DNA from: Arenimonas sp. SCN 70-307
Lineage (GTDB): Bacteria; Pseudomonadota; Gammaproteobacteria; Xanthomonadales; Xanthomonadaceae
DNA length: 64,000 nt
Direction of reading: 5' to 3'
NCBI RefSeq assembly: GCF_001724815.1
Contig: NZ_MEDO01000014.1
Span: 310,001 to 374,000, forward strand
Shown here: in pieces, positions 1 through 9,445 of the stretch
How positions within the stretch are numbered: position 1 is the first letter of the stretch
Layout: every line of letters begins with the position of its first letter
Translations under genes and position numbers: made by a program
The notes under the pieces: model-generated
Databases searched by the model: none
The model's input: the letters and a program-made list of their open reading frames with translations, nothing else
Told to the model about the DNA's origin: nothing

Positions 1-600
1 GGCGCGCTGCCGGCGCGCGTGGCGGGCGTGTTTTCCGACAAGCCGGCCTGCGGCGCCATCGCCATCGCCCGCGAACACGGCCTGCACCACGTGGCGCTGC
101 GGCCGCGCGACTTCGCCGACCGCGCCGCGCACGATGCAGCCCTGTTCAGCGCAGTGGCCGCCGTTCAGCCCGACCTCATCGTGTGTGCGGGATACCTTCG
201 CATCATCACCGAAGCCACGGTGAAGCGATTCGAGGACCGCATGATCAATCTCCATCCCTCCCTGCTGCCCCGCCACAAGGGCCTGGACACCCACGCCGCG
301 GCGCTCGCCGCCGGCGACCTTGAACACGGCGCCAGCGTGCATGCCGTGGTGCCGGCGCTCGACGCCGGCCCGGTGCTGGCCCAGGTGCGTATCCCGGTGC
401 TCGCCGGCGACACGCCCGACGCCCTGGCCGACCGCCTGCGCCCGCGCGAGCACGCGCTGCTGGTGGCCTGCGTCGGTGCCATCGCCCGCGGCCGCGCCGC
501 GCTGCGCGGCGGCCGCTGGCAGTTCGACGGCCGGGCGCTGGCCGCGCCGCTGTCGCTGCGCGCCGACGGCCAGCTGCAGCTGGAGGCCGCCCATGCGTAA
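1..600 (+). CDS. purN: Phosphoribosylglycinamide formyltransferase PurN, 5' end outside the window
   Basis: Transfers a formyl group from 10-formyl-THF to GAR in cytoplasmic purine synthesis. The reading frame is open from base 1, so the first residues (including the usual start) lie upstream. The family triad is visible: Asn at 247-249 and His at 253-255 in an INLHPSLLP motif, and Asp at 361-363 in DAGPV. The C-terminal half matches the GART fold in length. The stop overlaps the start of the DUF3108 gene by 8 bases, an arrangement implying co-transcription; purM would be expected just upstream but cannot be seen. An internal GTG at 19 is possible but would cut conserved sequence, so I treat the gene as 5'-partial. 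Confidence 0.93.
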   Translation, partial: GALPARVAGVFSDKPACGAIAIAREHGLHHVALRPRDFADRAAHDAALFSAVAAVQPDLIVCAGYLRIITEATVKRFEDRMINLHPSLLPRHKGLDTHAAALAAGDLEHGASVHAVVPALDAGPVLAQVRIPVLAGDTPDALADRLRPREHALLVACVGAIARGRAALRGGRWQFDGRALAAPLSLRADGQLQLEAAHA

Positions 601-1309
601 GTTCCTGCGCGCCGCGCTCGCGGCCAGCCTGTTCGCCCTGCCCCTGCTCGCGGTCGCCGCCGCGCCGCCCAAGCCCTTCAGCGCCGAGTACGAACTGCGC
701 CGCAACGACCAGGTGCTGGGCGTGGGCCAGATCACGCTGCGCGCCCTGCCTGGCGGCCAGTTCGAGCTAGTCACCCGCAGCCGCGGCACCCAGGGCCTGG
801 CCGCGATGGCGGGCCTGGACCGCCAGGAGCGCTCGCTGTTGCGCTGGACCGGCAGCCACCTGGAGGTGGTGGAGGCGTCCATGCGCCAGAAGGCCGCCTT
901 CAAGACCCGCGAGGAATCGCTGCGACTCGACCCGGCCAGCCGGACCATCACCAGCCGCTACAGGGGCGGCGAATCACGCTACCCGGCGGCGCCGGGCGTG
1001 ATCGACGGCCACGGCCTGACGGCCGCGCTGATGGTGGCCCTGGCCGACGGCCAGCGCGGCACCCTGCGCTTCAACGCGGCCGAGCGCCGCGAGGTGGAGC
1101 CGCAGTCCTACCGCGTGGCCGCGCCGGTGCGCCTGCGCACCGCCATCGGCACCGAGCGCGCCCTGCGCGTCGAGCGCATCCGCACCGACGGCAGCGGCCG
1201 CGTCACCAAGCTCTGGTTCGCCCGCGAACGCGGCTGGCTGCCGCTGCGCATCAAGCAGTACGAGCGCGACGGCGAAACCATCGACATGCGCATCACCGCC
1301 ATCCGCTGA
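593..1309 (+). CDS. DUF3108 domain secreted protein
   Basis: 238 residues. A signal peptide (MRK, a run of Ala/Leu, likely cleavage after AVAAA) points to the periplasm. The rest resembles DUF3108 proteins, which sit beside purN in many Xanthomonadales: an FSAEYELRRNDQVLG opening, alternating beta-strand sequence and a closing VTKLWFARERGWLPLRIKQYE segment. The molecular function of DUF3108 is unknown; the beta-rich repeat pattern is like lipoprotein- or LPS-binding scaffolds, but that is inference only. ATG chosen because it begins the signal peptide and overlaps the purN stop (translational coupling). A longer in-frame start far upstream would run through purN in another frame and is not credible. 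Confidence 0.8.
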   Translation: MRKFLRAALAASLFALPLLAVAAAPPKPFSAEYELRRNDQVLGVGQITLRALPGGQFELVTRSRGTQGLAAMAGLDRQERSLLRWTGSHLEVVEASMRQKAAFKTREESLRLDPASRTITSRYRGGESRYPAAPGVIDGHGLTAALMVALADGQRGTLRFNAAERREVEPQSYRVAAPVRLRTAIGTERALRVERIRTDGSGRVTKLWFARERGWLPLRIKQYERDGETIDMRITAIR

Positions 1310-1310
1310 A

Positions 1311-1343
1311 CGTGCCCACGTAGAGATCGTCGATTACCACTGG
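1311..1343 (+). pseudogene. higB toxin C-terminal scar
   Basis: Read in the frame of base 1320, this stretch gives AHVEIVDYH followed by Trp. HigB/RelE-type killer proteins commonly end in a VEIVDYH tail and stop directly before higA. Here only the last nine or so codons remain, and the position where the stop should be (1341-1343) is TGG rather than TGA. It abuts the DUF3108 stop (1307-1309), so the rest of the toxin gene is gone. The identification rests on a short but characteristic tail plus its position right before a higA remnant. Confidence 0.6.
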
Positions 1344-1353
1344 GGCAAGCCCC

Positions 1354-1518
1354 ATGGCCCGCAAACTCAACTCTATCCATCCGGGCGAGATCCTGCGCGA
1401 GGAGTTCATGGCTCAGTTCTGGATGAGCCTGCAGGCCAATTACGACCTGCAGTGCGCCGAAGATGCGGCGGGCAAGGACATCGCCGCCATCCGTCCGGCT
1501 CCGGGCCTGGCTGTCTGA
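1354..1518 (+). pseudogene. higA antitoxin with internal in-frame deletion
   Basis: A 54-codon open frame starting ATGGCCCGC. Its first 19-20 residues (MARKLNSIHPGEILREEFM) match the start of HigA antitoxins and its end (AQFWMSLQANYDL...AED...IRP) matches the HigA C-terminus. The roughly 45 residues that normally lie between, carrying the helix-turn-helix DNA-binding domain, are missing with the frame kept. Together with the higB tail just upstream this is a decayed higBA module. A 54-residue product could still be made but would lack the DNA-binding region, and no toxin remains to neutralise. Confidence 0.75.
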
Positions 1519-1560
1519 CGCACAGGATTACGCCGGGACATCAACCCGGAAACTTGATGG

Positions 1561-1588
1561 ATCTTGATGTATCATGATTCATCAAGAT
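1561..1588. promoter_or_regulatory. 28-bp palindromic operator before the RHH-Doc module
   Basis: The two halves (ATCTTGATGTATCA and its near-complement) form an inverted repeat with one mismatched pair position, centred on ATCATGAT. A further copy of the CTTGATG half-site lies at 1553-1559. It sits 24 bases before the antitoxin ATG and is AT-richer than its surroundings. Ribbon-helix-helix antitoxins typically bind such palindromes to repress their own operon; binding here is inferred. Confidence 0.65.
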
Positions 1589-1611
1589 ACGATCCCAGGG
1601 AGGTTGCCGCC

Positions 1612-1842
1612 ATGAAAACGCCGGCCCGCGAGAAGTTTTCTTCCCAGGCTTCGCCGGAGGTGCTCGCCAGCCTGCGGGCGATTGCCGATTCCCAGGGGCG
1701 GCAGTTCCAGGCGGTCCTGGATGAGGCGCTCCGGGACTACATCGATCGGCAACAGAAGCAGCAGCCGCGCCGCCACGCCATGGCGGCCTTCGCCTCGAGC
1801 CTCGAGGAGTTCGACAGCCTCTATCGGGAACTGGCGAAGTAA
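1612..1842 (+). CDS. Ribbon-helix-helix type antitoxin (partner of Doc)
   Basis: 76 residues. ATG at 1612 is chosen because an AGGGAGG ribosome site lies 9-15 bases upstream; an ATG at 1564 would sit inside the palindromic operator. The N-terminal half (KFSSQASPEVLASLRAIAD, then an amphipathic helix VLDEALRDYIDRQ) looks like a CopG/Arc-like ribbon-helix-helix DNA-binding fold, and the charged C-terminal part is the likely toxin-binding tail. It ends 3 bases before the doc start, so the two are one operon. Locally lower GC than the flanking genes suggests acquisition by transfer. Family assignment is from pattern, not a profile search. Confidence 0.7.
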   Translation: MKTPAREKFSSQASPEVLASLRAIADSQGRQFQAVLDEALRDYIDRQQKQQPRRHAMAAFASSLEEFDSLYRELAK

Positions 1843-1845
1843 GGC

Positions 1846-2223
1846 GTGGGGCGAGACTACCCCACCGTCGCGGACGTACTCGCGATGCATACCGTACTGA
1901 TGCGCCGATACGGCGGCGCCTTAAGTCTTCGCGATCCAGGCGCGCTGGAGGCCGCGCTATTCAGGCCGCAAACCGGCTACTACCAGGACATCGTGGCCGA
2001 AGCCGCGGCGCTGATGGAGAGCTTGGCCAAGAACCACCCCTTCATCGACGGAAACAAGCGGATCGCATTTGCCACGGCAGACGTGTTCCTGCGGATCAAC
2101 GGCTGGCAGCTTCGGCGCGAACCGATGCAGGTCCACGCCGAGATGATGGCCCTGTTTGACCGGGGCGAATTCGACATCGCCCACTTGACGCCGTGGTTGC
2201 GCGGCTTCGCCCGGGAGGGATGA
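1846..2223 (+). CDS. doc: Doc family (Fic fold) death-on-curing toxin
   Basis: 125 residues, GTG start 3 bases after the antitoxin stop. The Fic/Doc signature HPFIDGNKR is present (His64, Asp68, Asn70, Lys71, Arg72), preceded by the [15 protein letters not shown] segment typical of death-on-curing proteins. Doc toxins phosphorylate EF-Tu and stop translation; Fic relatives AMPylate targets. The motif keeps Gly69 where classical P1 Doc has Ala, a common variant in chromosomal copies, so the exact reaction is not certain. The stop is 1 base from the converging murA stop. Neutralised presumably by the upstream antitoxin. Confidence 0.85.
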   Translation: MGRDYPTVADVLAMHTVLMRRYGGALSLRDPGALEAALFRPQTGYYQDIVAEAAALMESLAKNHPFIDGNKRIAFATADVFLRINGWQLRREPMQVHAEMMALFDRGEFDIAHLTPWLRGFAREG

Positions 2224-2224
2224 C

Positions 2225-3487
<1,263 letters not shown>

Positions 3488-3721
3488 TCAGCGGTTCGCT
3501 TCTTCGGGAGTGAGGGTGCGCAGGGCCAGGGCGTGGATCTCGCCACCCATGCGCTCGCCCAGGGTGGCGTAGACCATGCGGTGGCGGGCCAGCGGCAGCT
3601 TGCCGGCGAAGCCGTCGAACACCACGGTGGCCTCGAAATGCACGCCGTCGTCACCCGTCACGCGGGCGGTGGCGCCGGGCAGGCCGGTTTCGATCAGTTC
3701 TCGGATGATGTCGGGATTCAT
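3488..3721 (-). CDS. ibaG: BolA-family protein IbaG
   Basis: 77 residues starting MNPDIIRELIE. Carries the BolA fold with the conserved ARHRMVYATLGERM segment, whose His contributes to [2Fe-2S] binding in complexes with monothiol glutaredoxins. Location directly upstream of murA matches E. coli ibaG (yrbA), linked to acid stress and iron-sulfur handling. A longer frame upstream to 3811 would run through the kdsD promoter and start and is rejected. Divergent from kdsD with 68 bases between. Confidence 0.9.
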   Translation of the reverse strand: MNPDIIRELIETGLPGATARVTGDDGVHFEATVVFDGFAGKLPLARHRMVYATLGERMGGEIHALALRTLTPEEANR

Positions 3722-3753
3722 GGGCGAGCGGGGCGCGGCGGGCGCGCAGGCCT

Positions 3754-3775
3754 TACAATGCGGCCCCGCATCATA
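3754..3775. promoter_or_regulatory. Divergent promoter region ibaG-murA / kdsD operon
   Basis: The 68-base gap holds a TACAAT (3754-3759, plus strand, 30 bases before the kdsD start) and a TATGAT on the minus strand (3775-3770, 48 bases before the ibaG start). Both fit the -10 consensus; neither has a good -35 at normal spacing, as is common in GC-rich gammaproteobacteria. Confidence 0.35.
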
Positions 3776-3789
3776 CTCCCTGCGACCGC

Positions 3790-4791
3790 ATGAATGCCCC
3801 CGACCATGCATTGAAGGTGACCGACGAGGCCCTGGTGGCCAGCGGCCGGCAGGTGCTCGAGATCGAGGCCCAGGCCCTTGCGGCCGTGCGCGAGGCCCTG
3901 GGGGCCGACTTCGCCGCCGCCTGCCGCAAGCTGCTGGCCTGCGAGGGCCGGGTGGTCTGCACCGGCATGGGCAAGTCCGGCCACATCGCCACCAAGATCG
4001 CCGCCACCCTGGCCTCCACCGGCACCCCGGCGTTCTTCATGCACCCCGGCGAGGCCAGCCACGGCGACCTGGGCATGGTGACCGACGCCGACGTGGTGCT
4101 GGCCCTGTCGAACTCCGGCGAGAGCGAGGAGATCCTGGCCATCGTCCCGGCCCTGCGCCGCCAGGGCAACGTGCTCATCTCCATGACCGGCCGGCCCGAA
4201 TCGAGCCTGGCCCGCCTGGCCGACGTGCACCTCGACGCCCGCGTGCCGGCCGAAGCCTGCCCGCTGGGCCTGGCCCCCACCTCCTCCACCACCGCGGCCC
4301 TGGCCCTGGGCGACGCCCTGGCCGTGGCCCTGCTCGAGGCCCGCGGCTTCACCGCCGAAGACTTCGCCCGCTCGCACCCGGCCGGGGCCCTGGGCCGCCG
4401 CCTGCTGCTGCGCATCCGCGACGTGATGCACGCCGGCGACGACGTGCCGGTGGTGCGCGACGACGCCACCGTTTCCACCGCCCTGCTCGAGATGAGCCGC
4501 AAGCGCCTGGGCATGACCGCCGTGGTGGACGCCGACGGCGTGCTGCGCGGCGTGTTCACCGACGGCGACCTGCGCCGCTGCCTCGACGACGAGGACACCG
4601 ACCTCAAGGCCACCCCCGTCAGCGCCCTGATGGGCCGCTCGCCCAAGACCATCGGCGCCGAAGCGCTGGCGGTCGAGGCCGCGCACCTGATGGAGGAGCA
4701 CAAGATCAGCGCCCTGGTGGTGGTCGATGCCGACCGCCGCGTGGTGGGCGCCCTTAACATCCACGACCTGCTGCGCGCACGCGTCGTCTGA
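3790..4791 (+). CDS. kdsD: Arabinose-5-phosphate isomerase KdsD
   Basis: Converts ribulose-5-P to arabinose-5-P, the precursor of Kdo for LPS inner core. 333 residues: an N-terminal SIS domain (GMGKSGHIATKIAATLASTG, then SNSGESEEI) and two C-terminal CBS motifs (about residues 210-330; DVMHAGDDVP and ALMGRSPKTI). Length and layout equal E. coli KdsD. First gene of a tightly packed envelope operon, 13 bases before kdsC. Confidence 0.96.
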   Translation: MNAPDHALKVTDEALVASGRQVLEIEAQALAAVREALGADFAAACRKLLACEGRVVCTGMGKSGHIATKIAATLASTGTPAFFMHPGEASHGDLGMVTDADVVLALSNSGESEEILAIVPALRRQGNVLISMTGRPESSLARLADVHLDARVPAEACPLGLAPTSSTTAALALGDALAVALLEARGFTAEDFARSHPAGALGRRLLLRIRDVMHAGDDVPVVRDDATVSTALLEMSRKRLGMTAVVDADGVLRGVFTDGDLRRCLDDEDTDLKATPVSALMGRSPKTIGAEALAVEAAHLMEEHKISALVVVDADRRVVGALNIHDLLRARVV

Positions 4792-4804
4792 GCCCGAAGA
4801 ACGA

Positions 4805-5344
4805 ATGACCACGACCCCCGAAGAACTCAACCAGCGCGCCGCGCGCATCCGCCTGCTCTGCCTCGACGTGGACGGCACGCTCACCGACGGCCGCCTGGTC
4901 TACGATGGCGAAGGCCGCGAGACCAAGGCCTTCCACGTGCTCGACGGCCTGGGCATGCAGCTGCTCGAGGAGCACGGCGTGGCCGTGGCCCTGGTCACCG
5001 CCCGCCGCAGTGCCGCCGTGCAGGCCCGCGCCCGCGACCTGGGCCTGCAGCACGTGCACACCGGCGTGAAGGACAAGGCCGCCACCCTGCGCCTGCTCTG
5101 CGCCAGCCTCGGCGTGGCCGCCAACGAAGTGGCGCACATGGGCGACGACCTGCCCGACCTGCCGGCCCTGCTGCTGGCCGGCCTGGCCGCCGCCCCGGCC
5201 AACGCCCACCCCTGGGTGGCCGAGCGCGTGCACGTGCAGACCCGCGCCCGCGGCGGCGAAGGCGCCGTGCGCGAGCTGTGCGACCTGATCCTGGTGGCCC
5301 AGGGCCACCGGGCGGCCGTGCTGGAGCGCTTCGGCGCCGCATGA
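4805..5344 (+). CDS. kdsC: 3-deoxy-manno-octulosonate-8-phosphatase KdsC
   Basis: Removes phosphate from Kdo-8-P. 179 residues of HAD fold: DVDGTLTDG with nucleophile Asp21 and acid/base Asp23, Thr/Lys loops LVTAR and GVKDKA, and the Mg-binding MGDDLPDLP. The start MTTTPEELN follows the kdsD stop by 13 bases. Its stop overlaps the lptC start as ATGA. Kdo made by KdsD/KdsC goes to LPS that the following Lpt genes export. Confidence 0.95.
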   Translation: MTTTPEELNQRAARIRLLCLDVDGTLTDGRLVYDGEGRETKAFHVLDGLGMQLLEEHGVAVALVTARRSAAVQARARDLGLQHVHTGVKDKAATLRLLCASLGVAANEVAHMGDDLPDLPALLLAGLAAAPANAHPWVAERVHVQTRARGGEGAVRELCDLILVAQGHRAAVLERFGAA

Positions 5345-5898
5345 GCCGGCGCGCGCTCAATGCCTGGCTGCTGGTGCTGGCCATTGGCCTGGGCACCTAC
5401 ACGGCCTGGCAATGGCAGCGCAGCCGGGTGCCGCCGGCCGAGCCGTCGCAGCGCTCGGACTACATCCTGCGCGAATTCGAGCTCACCGCCCTGGGCGACG
5501 ACGGCAAGGAATCGTTCACCGTCACCGCGCCCCTGCTCGAGCGCGACCCGGCCGGCGAAAGCCTCACCCTGCAGCAGCCCCGCTTCGCCTTCCCGGGCCG
5601 CGACGGCCGCTGGAACGCCCGCGCAGACCGCGCCTGGGTCAGCAAGGATGCCGACGAAGTGAGGCTCATCGCCGGCGTCAGCCTGGTCGGCCCGGTCGAG
5701 CCTTCGGGCCTGCGAACCCGCTTCGACACCGCGCAGCTGTCGGTTTTCCCCGAGGCCGGCATCGCCACCAGCGACGAGCGGGTTACCATCAGCCACGGTG
5801 ACTCGAACTTCGCCGGCACCGGCCTGCGGGTGGAAATGGAAACCAAGCGCTACCAGCTGTTCAACGAGGTCAAGGGACTTTATGCGCCACGCCAGTAA
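5341..5898 (+). CDS. lptC: LPS export bitopic membrane protein LptC
   Basis: 185 residues: one N-terminal transmembrane segment (LNAWLLVLAIGLGTYTAW, residues about 6-23) and a periplasmic beta-jellyroll with the LptC pattern SDYILREFELTALGDDG and a closing VTISHGDSNFAGTGLRVEM. Connects the LptB2FG ABC transporter to LptA in the trans-envelope LPS bridge. 4-base overlap with kdsC and 17-base overlap with lptA mark a coupled operon. Confidence 0.9.
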   Translation: MSRRALNAWLLVLAIGLGTYTAWQWQRSRVPPAEPSQRSDYILREFELTALGDDGKESFTVTAPLLERDPAGESLTLQQPRFAFPGRDGRWNARADRAWVSKDADEVRLIAGVSLVGPVEPSGLRTRFDTAQLSVFPEAGIATSDERVTISHGDSNFAGTGLRVEMETKRYQLFNEVKGLYAPRQ

Positions 5899-6376
5899 GT
5901 TGCTGCTCCTCGCCGCGCTGCTCGCGGCCGCGCCGGTGCTGGCCAAGTCCAGCGACCGCAACCAGCCCATGGACATCAGCGCCGACCGCACCGACGCCCA
6001 GCTCGGCGACGACAGCGTGTCCGTGCTCGAGGGCAACGTGCGCATCCGCCAGGGCACGCTGGAGGTGGACGCCCAGCGCGCCGAGGTGCACCGCGCCGCC
6101 GGCGACACCAACCGCATCGTGCTCACCGGCGCGCCGGCCGTGCTGCGCCAGGTGTCCGACGCCGGCGAGCCGATGGAAGCCAACGCCAACCGCATCGTCT
6201 ACATGCTGGCCGACGAGACGATGATGCTCACCGGCAACGTCGTCATCACCCAGCCTCGCGGCACCCTGCGCGGCGAGACGGTGAAGTACGACATCAACAC
6301 CGGCCGCCTCGACGGCGGCGGCGACGGCGCGCGCGTGCAGATGCGCATCCTGCCCAAGACGGCGCCGGCCAACTGA
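5882..6376 (+). CDS. lptA: Periplasmic LPS bridge protein LptA
   Basis: 164 residues. Signal peptide ([19 protein letters not shown]) and OstA/LptA domain beginning [18 protein letters not shown] and including the [19 protein letters not shown] repeat. LptA oligomers carry LPS from LptC to LptD. ATG inside the 3' end of lptC is chosen because it starts the signal peptide. Followed by lptB with a 1-base overlap. Confidence 0.93.
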   Translation: MRHASKLLLLAALLAAAPVLAKSSDRNQPMDISADRTDAQLGDDSVSVLEGNVRIRQGTLEVDAQRAEVHRAAGDTNRIVLTGAPAVLRQVSDAGEPMEANANRIVYMLADETMMLTGNVVITQPRGTLRGETVKYDINTGRLDGGGDGARVQMRILPKTAPAN

Positions 6377-7095
6377 TGCTGACCGCGACGGGCCTGGCCA
6401 AGAGCTACCGCTCGCGCCCGGTGGTGCGGGACGTGGCCATGCAGGTCGAGCCGGGCAAGGTGGTGGGCCTGCTGGGCCCGAACGGCGCCGGCAAGACCAC
6501 CTGTTTCTACATGATCGTCGGCCTGGTCGGCGCCGACGCCGGCCGCATCGCCCTCGACGGCCGCGACATCACGGCCCTGCCCATGCACGAACGCGCCCGC
6601 CTGGGCGTGGGCTACCTGCCGCAGGAAGCCTCGGTGTTCCGCCAGCTCACGGTGTCGGAGAACATCGAAGCCGTGCTCGAGCTGCGCGACGACCTCGACG
6701 CCGCCGGCCGCGCCGACGCCCTGGCCGGGCTGATGGAGGAACTGCAGGTCAGCCACGTCGCCGGCCAGATGGGCGCCAGCCTGTCGGGCGGCGAGCGCCG
6801 CCGGGTCGAGATCGCCCGCGCCCTGGCCGCCAACCCGCGCTTCATGCTGCTCGACGAGCCCTTCGCCGGCGTCGACCCGATTTCGGTGGGCGAGATCCAG
6901 AAAATCGTCCGCCACCTCAAGGCCCGCGGCATCGGCGTGCTGATCACGGACCACAATGTCCGCGAGACCTTGGGCATTTGCGACCACGCGGTTATCCTCA
7001 ACGCTGGCACGGTCCTTGCCCGGGGCACCCCCGAGCAGGTGCTGGCCAACCCTGACGTGCGTCGCGTCTACCTGGGCGAGTCCTTCCGCCTGTAG
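6376..7095 (+). CDS. lptB: LPS export ABC ATPase LptB
   Basis: 239 residues. Walker A GPNGAGKT (34-41), signature LSGGE (136-140), Walker B FMLLDEP (about 156-162), switch His in LITDHNVRE. Powers LPS extraction from the inner membrane with LptF/LptG, which are not in this window (usually elsewhere in the genome). Start overlaps the lptA stop by 1 base. Confidence 0.96.
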   Translation: MLTATGLAKSYRSRPVVRDVAMQVEPGKVVGLLGPNGAGKTTCFYMIVGLVGADAGRIALDGRDITALPMHERARLGVGYLPQEASVFRQLTVSENIEAVLELRDDLDAAGRADALAGLMEELQVSHVAGQMGASLSGGERRRVEIARALAANPRFMLLDEPFAGVDPISVGEIQKIVRHLKARGIGVLITDHNVRETLGICDHAVILNAGTVLARGTPEQVLANPDVRRVYLGESFRL

Positions 7096-7124
7096 CCCCG
7101 GCGCCGCCGCCCCCGCGGACCGCC

Positions 7125-8546
7125 ATGAAGCCGAGCCTCCAGACCCGCCTAGGCCAGCAGCTCACCCTGACGCCCCAGCTGCGCCAGGCGATCCGCCTGC
7201 TGCAGCTGTCGGCCTTGGAACTGGAGGCCGAGCTCAACGAGGCCCTGGAATCGAACCCCCTGCTCGAGCGCGGCGACGAGCCCGAGGCCAGCTTCGGCGA
7301 GACCGCCGGCAGCGCCGAGGCCGCGCCGGCCGGCGACGAGTCCGGCGGCGACCCGGCCGAGGCCGAATACGAGCCCGCCGAGGCCAGCGAGTGGCAGGAG
7401 GCCTCCACCAGCGAGCGCCGCCACGACCGCGACGACGGCGAGGATTCGGCCACCGCCGCCCCGGTCGACCTGCACGCCCACCTGCTCTGGCAGCTGCACC
7501 TGAGCCACCTCAGCCCGCGCGACCTGGCCATCGGCCAGGCCCTGGTGGAGGCCATCAACGACGATGGCTACCTCGAGGGCCCGCTGGCCGACATCCAGGC
7601 CGCGCTGGCCCCCGAAATCCACGCCGGCGAGGACGAGATCGAGTGCGTGCTGCGCACCATCCATCAGCTAGACCCGGTGGGCGTCGGCGCCCGCAACCTG
7701 TCCGAATGCCTGTGCGTGCAGATGGCCCTGCTCAGCCCCGACACGCCGGGCCTGGCCCTGGCCCGGGAGCTGGCCCGTGGCCACCTCGACGCCCTGGCCC
7801 GCCTCGGCCCGCTGCGCCTGGGCGTGCAGCTGGGCCGCAACGAGGCCGACATGCTCCAGGCCGTGGCCCTGCTGCGCTCGCTCGATCCGCGCCCCGGCGC
7901 CCAGGTCGGCGGCGGCGAGGCCGAGTACATCGCCCCCGACGCCGTGGCCTACCGCCACGCCGGCGTCTGGAAGGTGGTGCTGGCGGCGGGCAGCCAGCCG
8001 CGCCTGGCCATCAACCGCCACTACGAAGGCCTGATCGGCAAGGCCAGCCGCGAGGACGACAGCTACCTGCGCGGCCAGCTGCAGGAGGCGCGCTGGCTGA
8101 TCAAGAGCCTCGAGACCCGCGCCGACACCCTGCTGCGGGTGGCCCGGGCCATCGTGCGCCAGCAAAGCGGCTTCCTCGACCACGGCAACGAGGCCATGCG
8201 GCCGCTGACCCTGCGCGAGGTGGCCGAGGAGCTGGGCCTGCACGAATCCACCATCTCCCGCGCCACCACCCGCAAGTACCTGCGCACGCCGCGCGGCACC
8301 TTCGAATTCAAGTATTTCTTCAGCTCCGGCATCGCCACCGAACACGGCGGCGCCGCCTCGGCCACGGCCATCCAGGCCATGATGCGCAAGCTGGTGGACG
8401 CCGAGGACCCGCGCGCCCCGCTTTCCGACCAGAAACTGGCCGAAGTGCTCAAATCCGAGGGCATCCCCGTGGCCCGCCGCACCGTGGCAAAATACCGGGA
8501 AGCGATGAACATCCCCGCCTCGAACGAAAGGCAGCGACTGGGCTGA
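7125..8546 (+). CDS. rpoN: RNA polymerase sigma-54 factor RpoN
   Basis: 473 residues. Region I (MKPSLQTRLGQQLTLTPQLRQAIRLLQLS) is the glutamine-rich activator-contact domain; an acidic region II (Glu/Asp-rich, about 45-110) follows; the core-binding domain is in the middle; and the C-terminal RpoN box ARRTVAKYRE, which reads the -24 element, is intact near the end. 29 bases after lptB. Clustering of rpoN with hpf and ptsN is nearly universal in proteobacteria. Confidence 0.97.
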   Translation: MKPSLQTRLGQQLTLTPQLRQAIRLLQLSALELEAELNEALESNPLLERGDEPEASFGETAGSAEAAPAGDESGGDPAEAEYEPAEASEWQEASTSERRHDRDDGEDSATAAPVDLHAHLLWQLHLSHLSPRDLAIGQALVEAINDDGYLEGPLADIQAALAPEIHAGEDEIECVLRTIHQLDPVGVGARNLSECLCVQMALLSPDTPGLALARELARGHLDALARLGPLRLGVQLGRNEADMLQAVALLRSLDPRPGAQVGGGEAEYIAPDAVAYRHAGVWKVVLAAGSQPRLAINRHYEGLIGKASREDDSYLRGQLQEARWLIKSLETRADTLLRVARAIVRQQSGFLDHGNEAMRPLTLREVAEELGLHESTISRATTRKYLRTPRGTFEFKYFFSSGIATEHGGAASATAIQAMMRKLVDAEDPRAPLSDQKLAEVLKSEGIPVARRTVAKYREAMNIPASNERQRLG

Positions 8547-8642
8547 TGCCCGCGAATTCTCTCCCGCTTTTGACGCTGGTCACGCCTTGTTAGCAAGCGG
8601 CGTGGTTAGCTTGTGCTGCAACCAACCAGGAGGATCGTGACC

Positions 8643-8969
8643 ATGCGGATCGACATCAACGGCCACCAGATGGACGTCACCCCGGCCCTGCGCGATTACG
8701 TCAACGATAAGTTCGCCCGCGTCGCCCGTCACTACGACCACCACGCCGAGGCCCGCGTCCTGCTCTCGGTGGACAAGCTCGAGCAGAAGGCCGAGGCCAC
8801 CATCGCCACCGCCGGCAAGACCCTGCACGCCGACGCCATCGCCCCCGACATGTACGCCGCCATCGACCTGCTTGCCGACAAGCTCGACCGCCTGCTGATC
8901 AAGCAGAAGGAAAAGATGACCGACCACCACCGCGGCGAGTCGGCCGCGCGCTCGGACAATTTTGGCTGA
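8643..8969 (+). CDS. hpf: Short ribosome hibernation promoting factor Hpf
   Basis: 108 residues starting MRIDINGHQMDVTPALRDYV, the S30AE fold that binds the 30S decoding site and promotes 100S dimers in stationary phase. AGGAGG at 8628-8633 supports ATG 8643 over an earlier in-frame start. No long C-terminal extension, so this is the short gammaproteobacterial type. The 96-base gap after rpoN shows no convincing promoter by eye. Confidence 0.94.
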   Translation: MRIDINGHQMDVTPALRDYVNDKFARVARHYDHHAEARVLLSVDKLEQKAEATIATAGKTLHADAIAPDMYAAIDLLADKLDRLLIKQKEKMTDHHRGESAARSDNFG

Positions 8970-8974
8970 CACGC

Positions 8975-9442
8975 GTGCACCTGCTCGATCTGCTCAGCCC
9001 GGGCCGCGTGGTCGTGCCCGGGCCCATCCCCGGAAAGAAGCGGCTGCTCGAAAGGGCGGCCGCGCTGCTGGCCGGCGGCAGCGCCGAACTCGAGCGCGCG
9101 GTGTTCGACGCCCTGGTCGGGCGCGAGCGCATGGGCAGCACCGGCCTGGGCCATGGCGTGGCCATCCCGCACGGCCGCAGCACCCAGGTCGCCACCGCCA
9201 CGGGCTGCTTCCTGCGCCTGCCCGACCCGGTCGATTTCGGCTCGCCCGACGGCCAGCCGGTGGACCTGGTGTTCGCCCTGGTCGTGCCCGAGCACTTCAC
9301 CTCGCAGCACCTCGTGCTGCTCTCGCAGCTGGCCGAGATGTTCGGCGACGCCGCCTTCCGCGACCAGCTGCGCGCCGCGCCCGACGGCGGCGCCCTGTAT
9401 TCCCTGCTTTCGGGCTGGCAGCCCGCGGCCACCGAGGCCTGA
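8975..9442 (+). CDS. ptsN: Nitrogen-regulatory PTS EIIA component PtsN
   Basis: 155 residues, GTG start 5 bases after hpf. EIIA-Ntr/fructose-type fold with phospho-acceptor His66 in GVAIPHGR. In proteobacteria PtsN is a phosphorylation-state signal for potassium and nitrogen balance. Its usual donor chain is EI-Ntr/NPr; in this window the only EI and HPr are the standard-looking ptsI and ptsH 2 kb downstream, which are probably the donors. Confidence 0.92.
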   Translation: MHLLDLLSPGRVVVPGPIPGKKRLLERAAALLAGGSAELERAVFDALVGRERMGSTGLGHGVAIPHGRSTQVATATGCFLRLPDPVDFGSPDGQPVDLVFALVVPEHFTSQHLVLLSQLAEMFGDAAFRDQLRAAPDGGALYSLLSGWQPAATEA

Positions 9443-9445
9443 GCC

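Noticed and set aside
1354-1518. Functional small HigA antitoxin
   Set aside because: The DNA-binding domain is missing and only the last codons of a toxin remain upstream.
8590-8612. Possible sigma-54 -24/-12 promoter before hpf (TGG...TGCTGCA)
   Set aside because: Spacing between the GG and GC elements is 9 or 12 bases, not the required 10.
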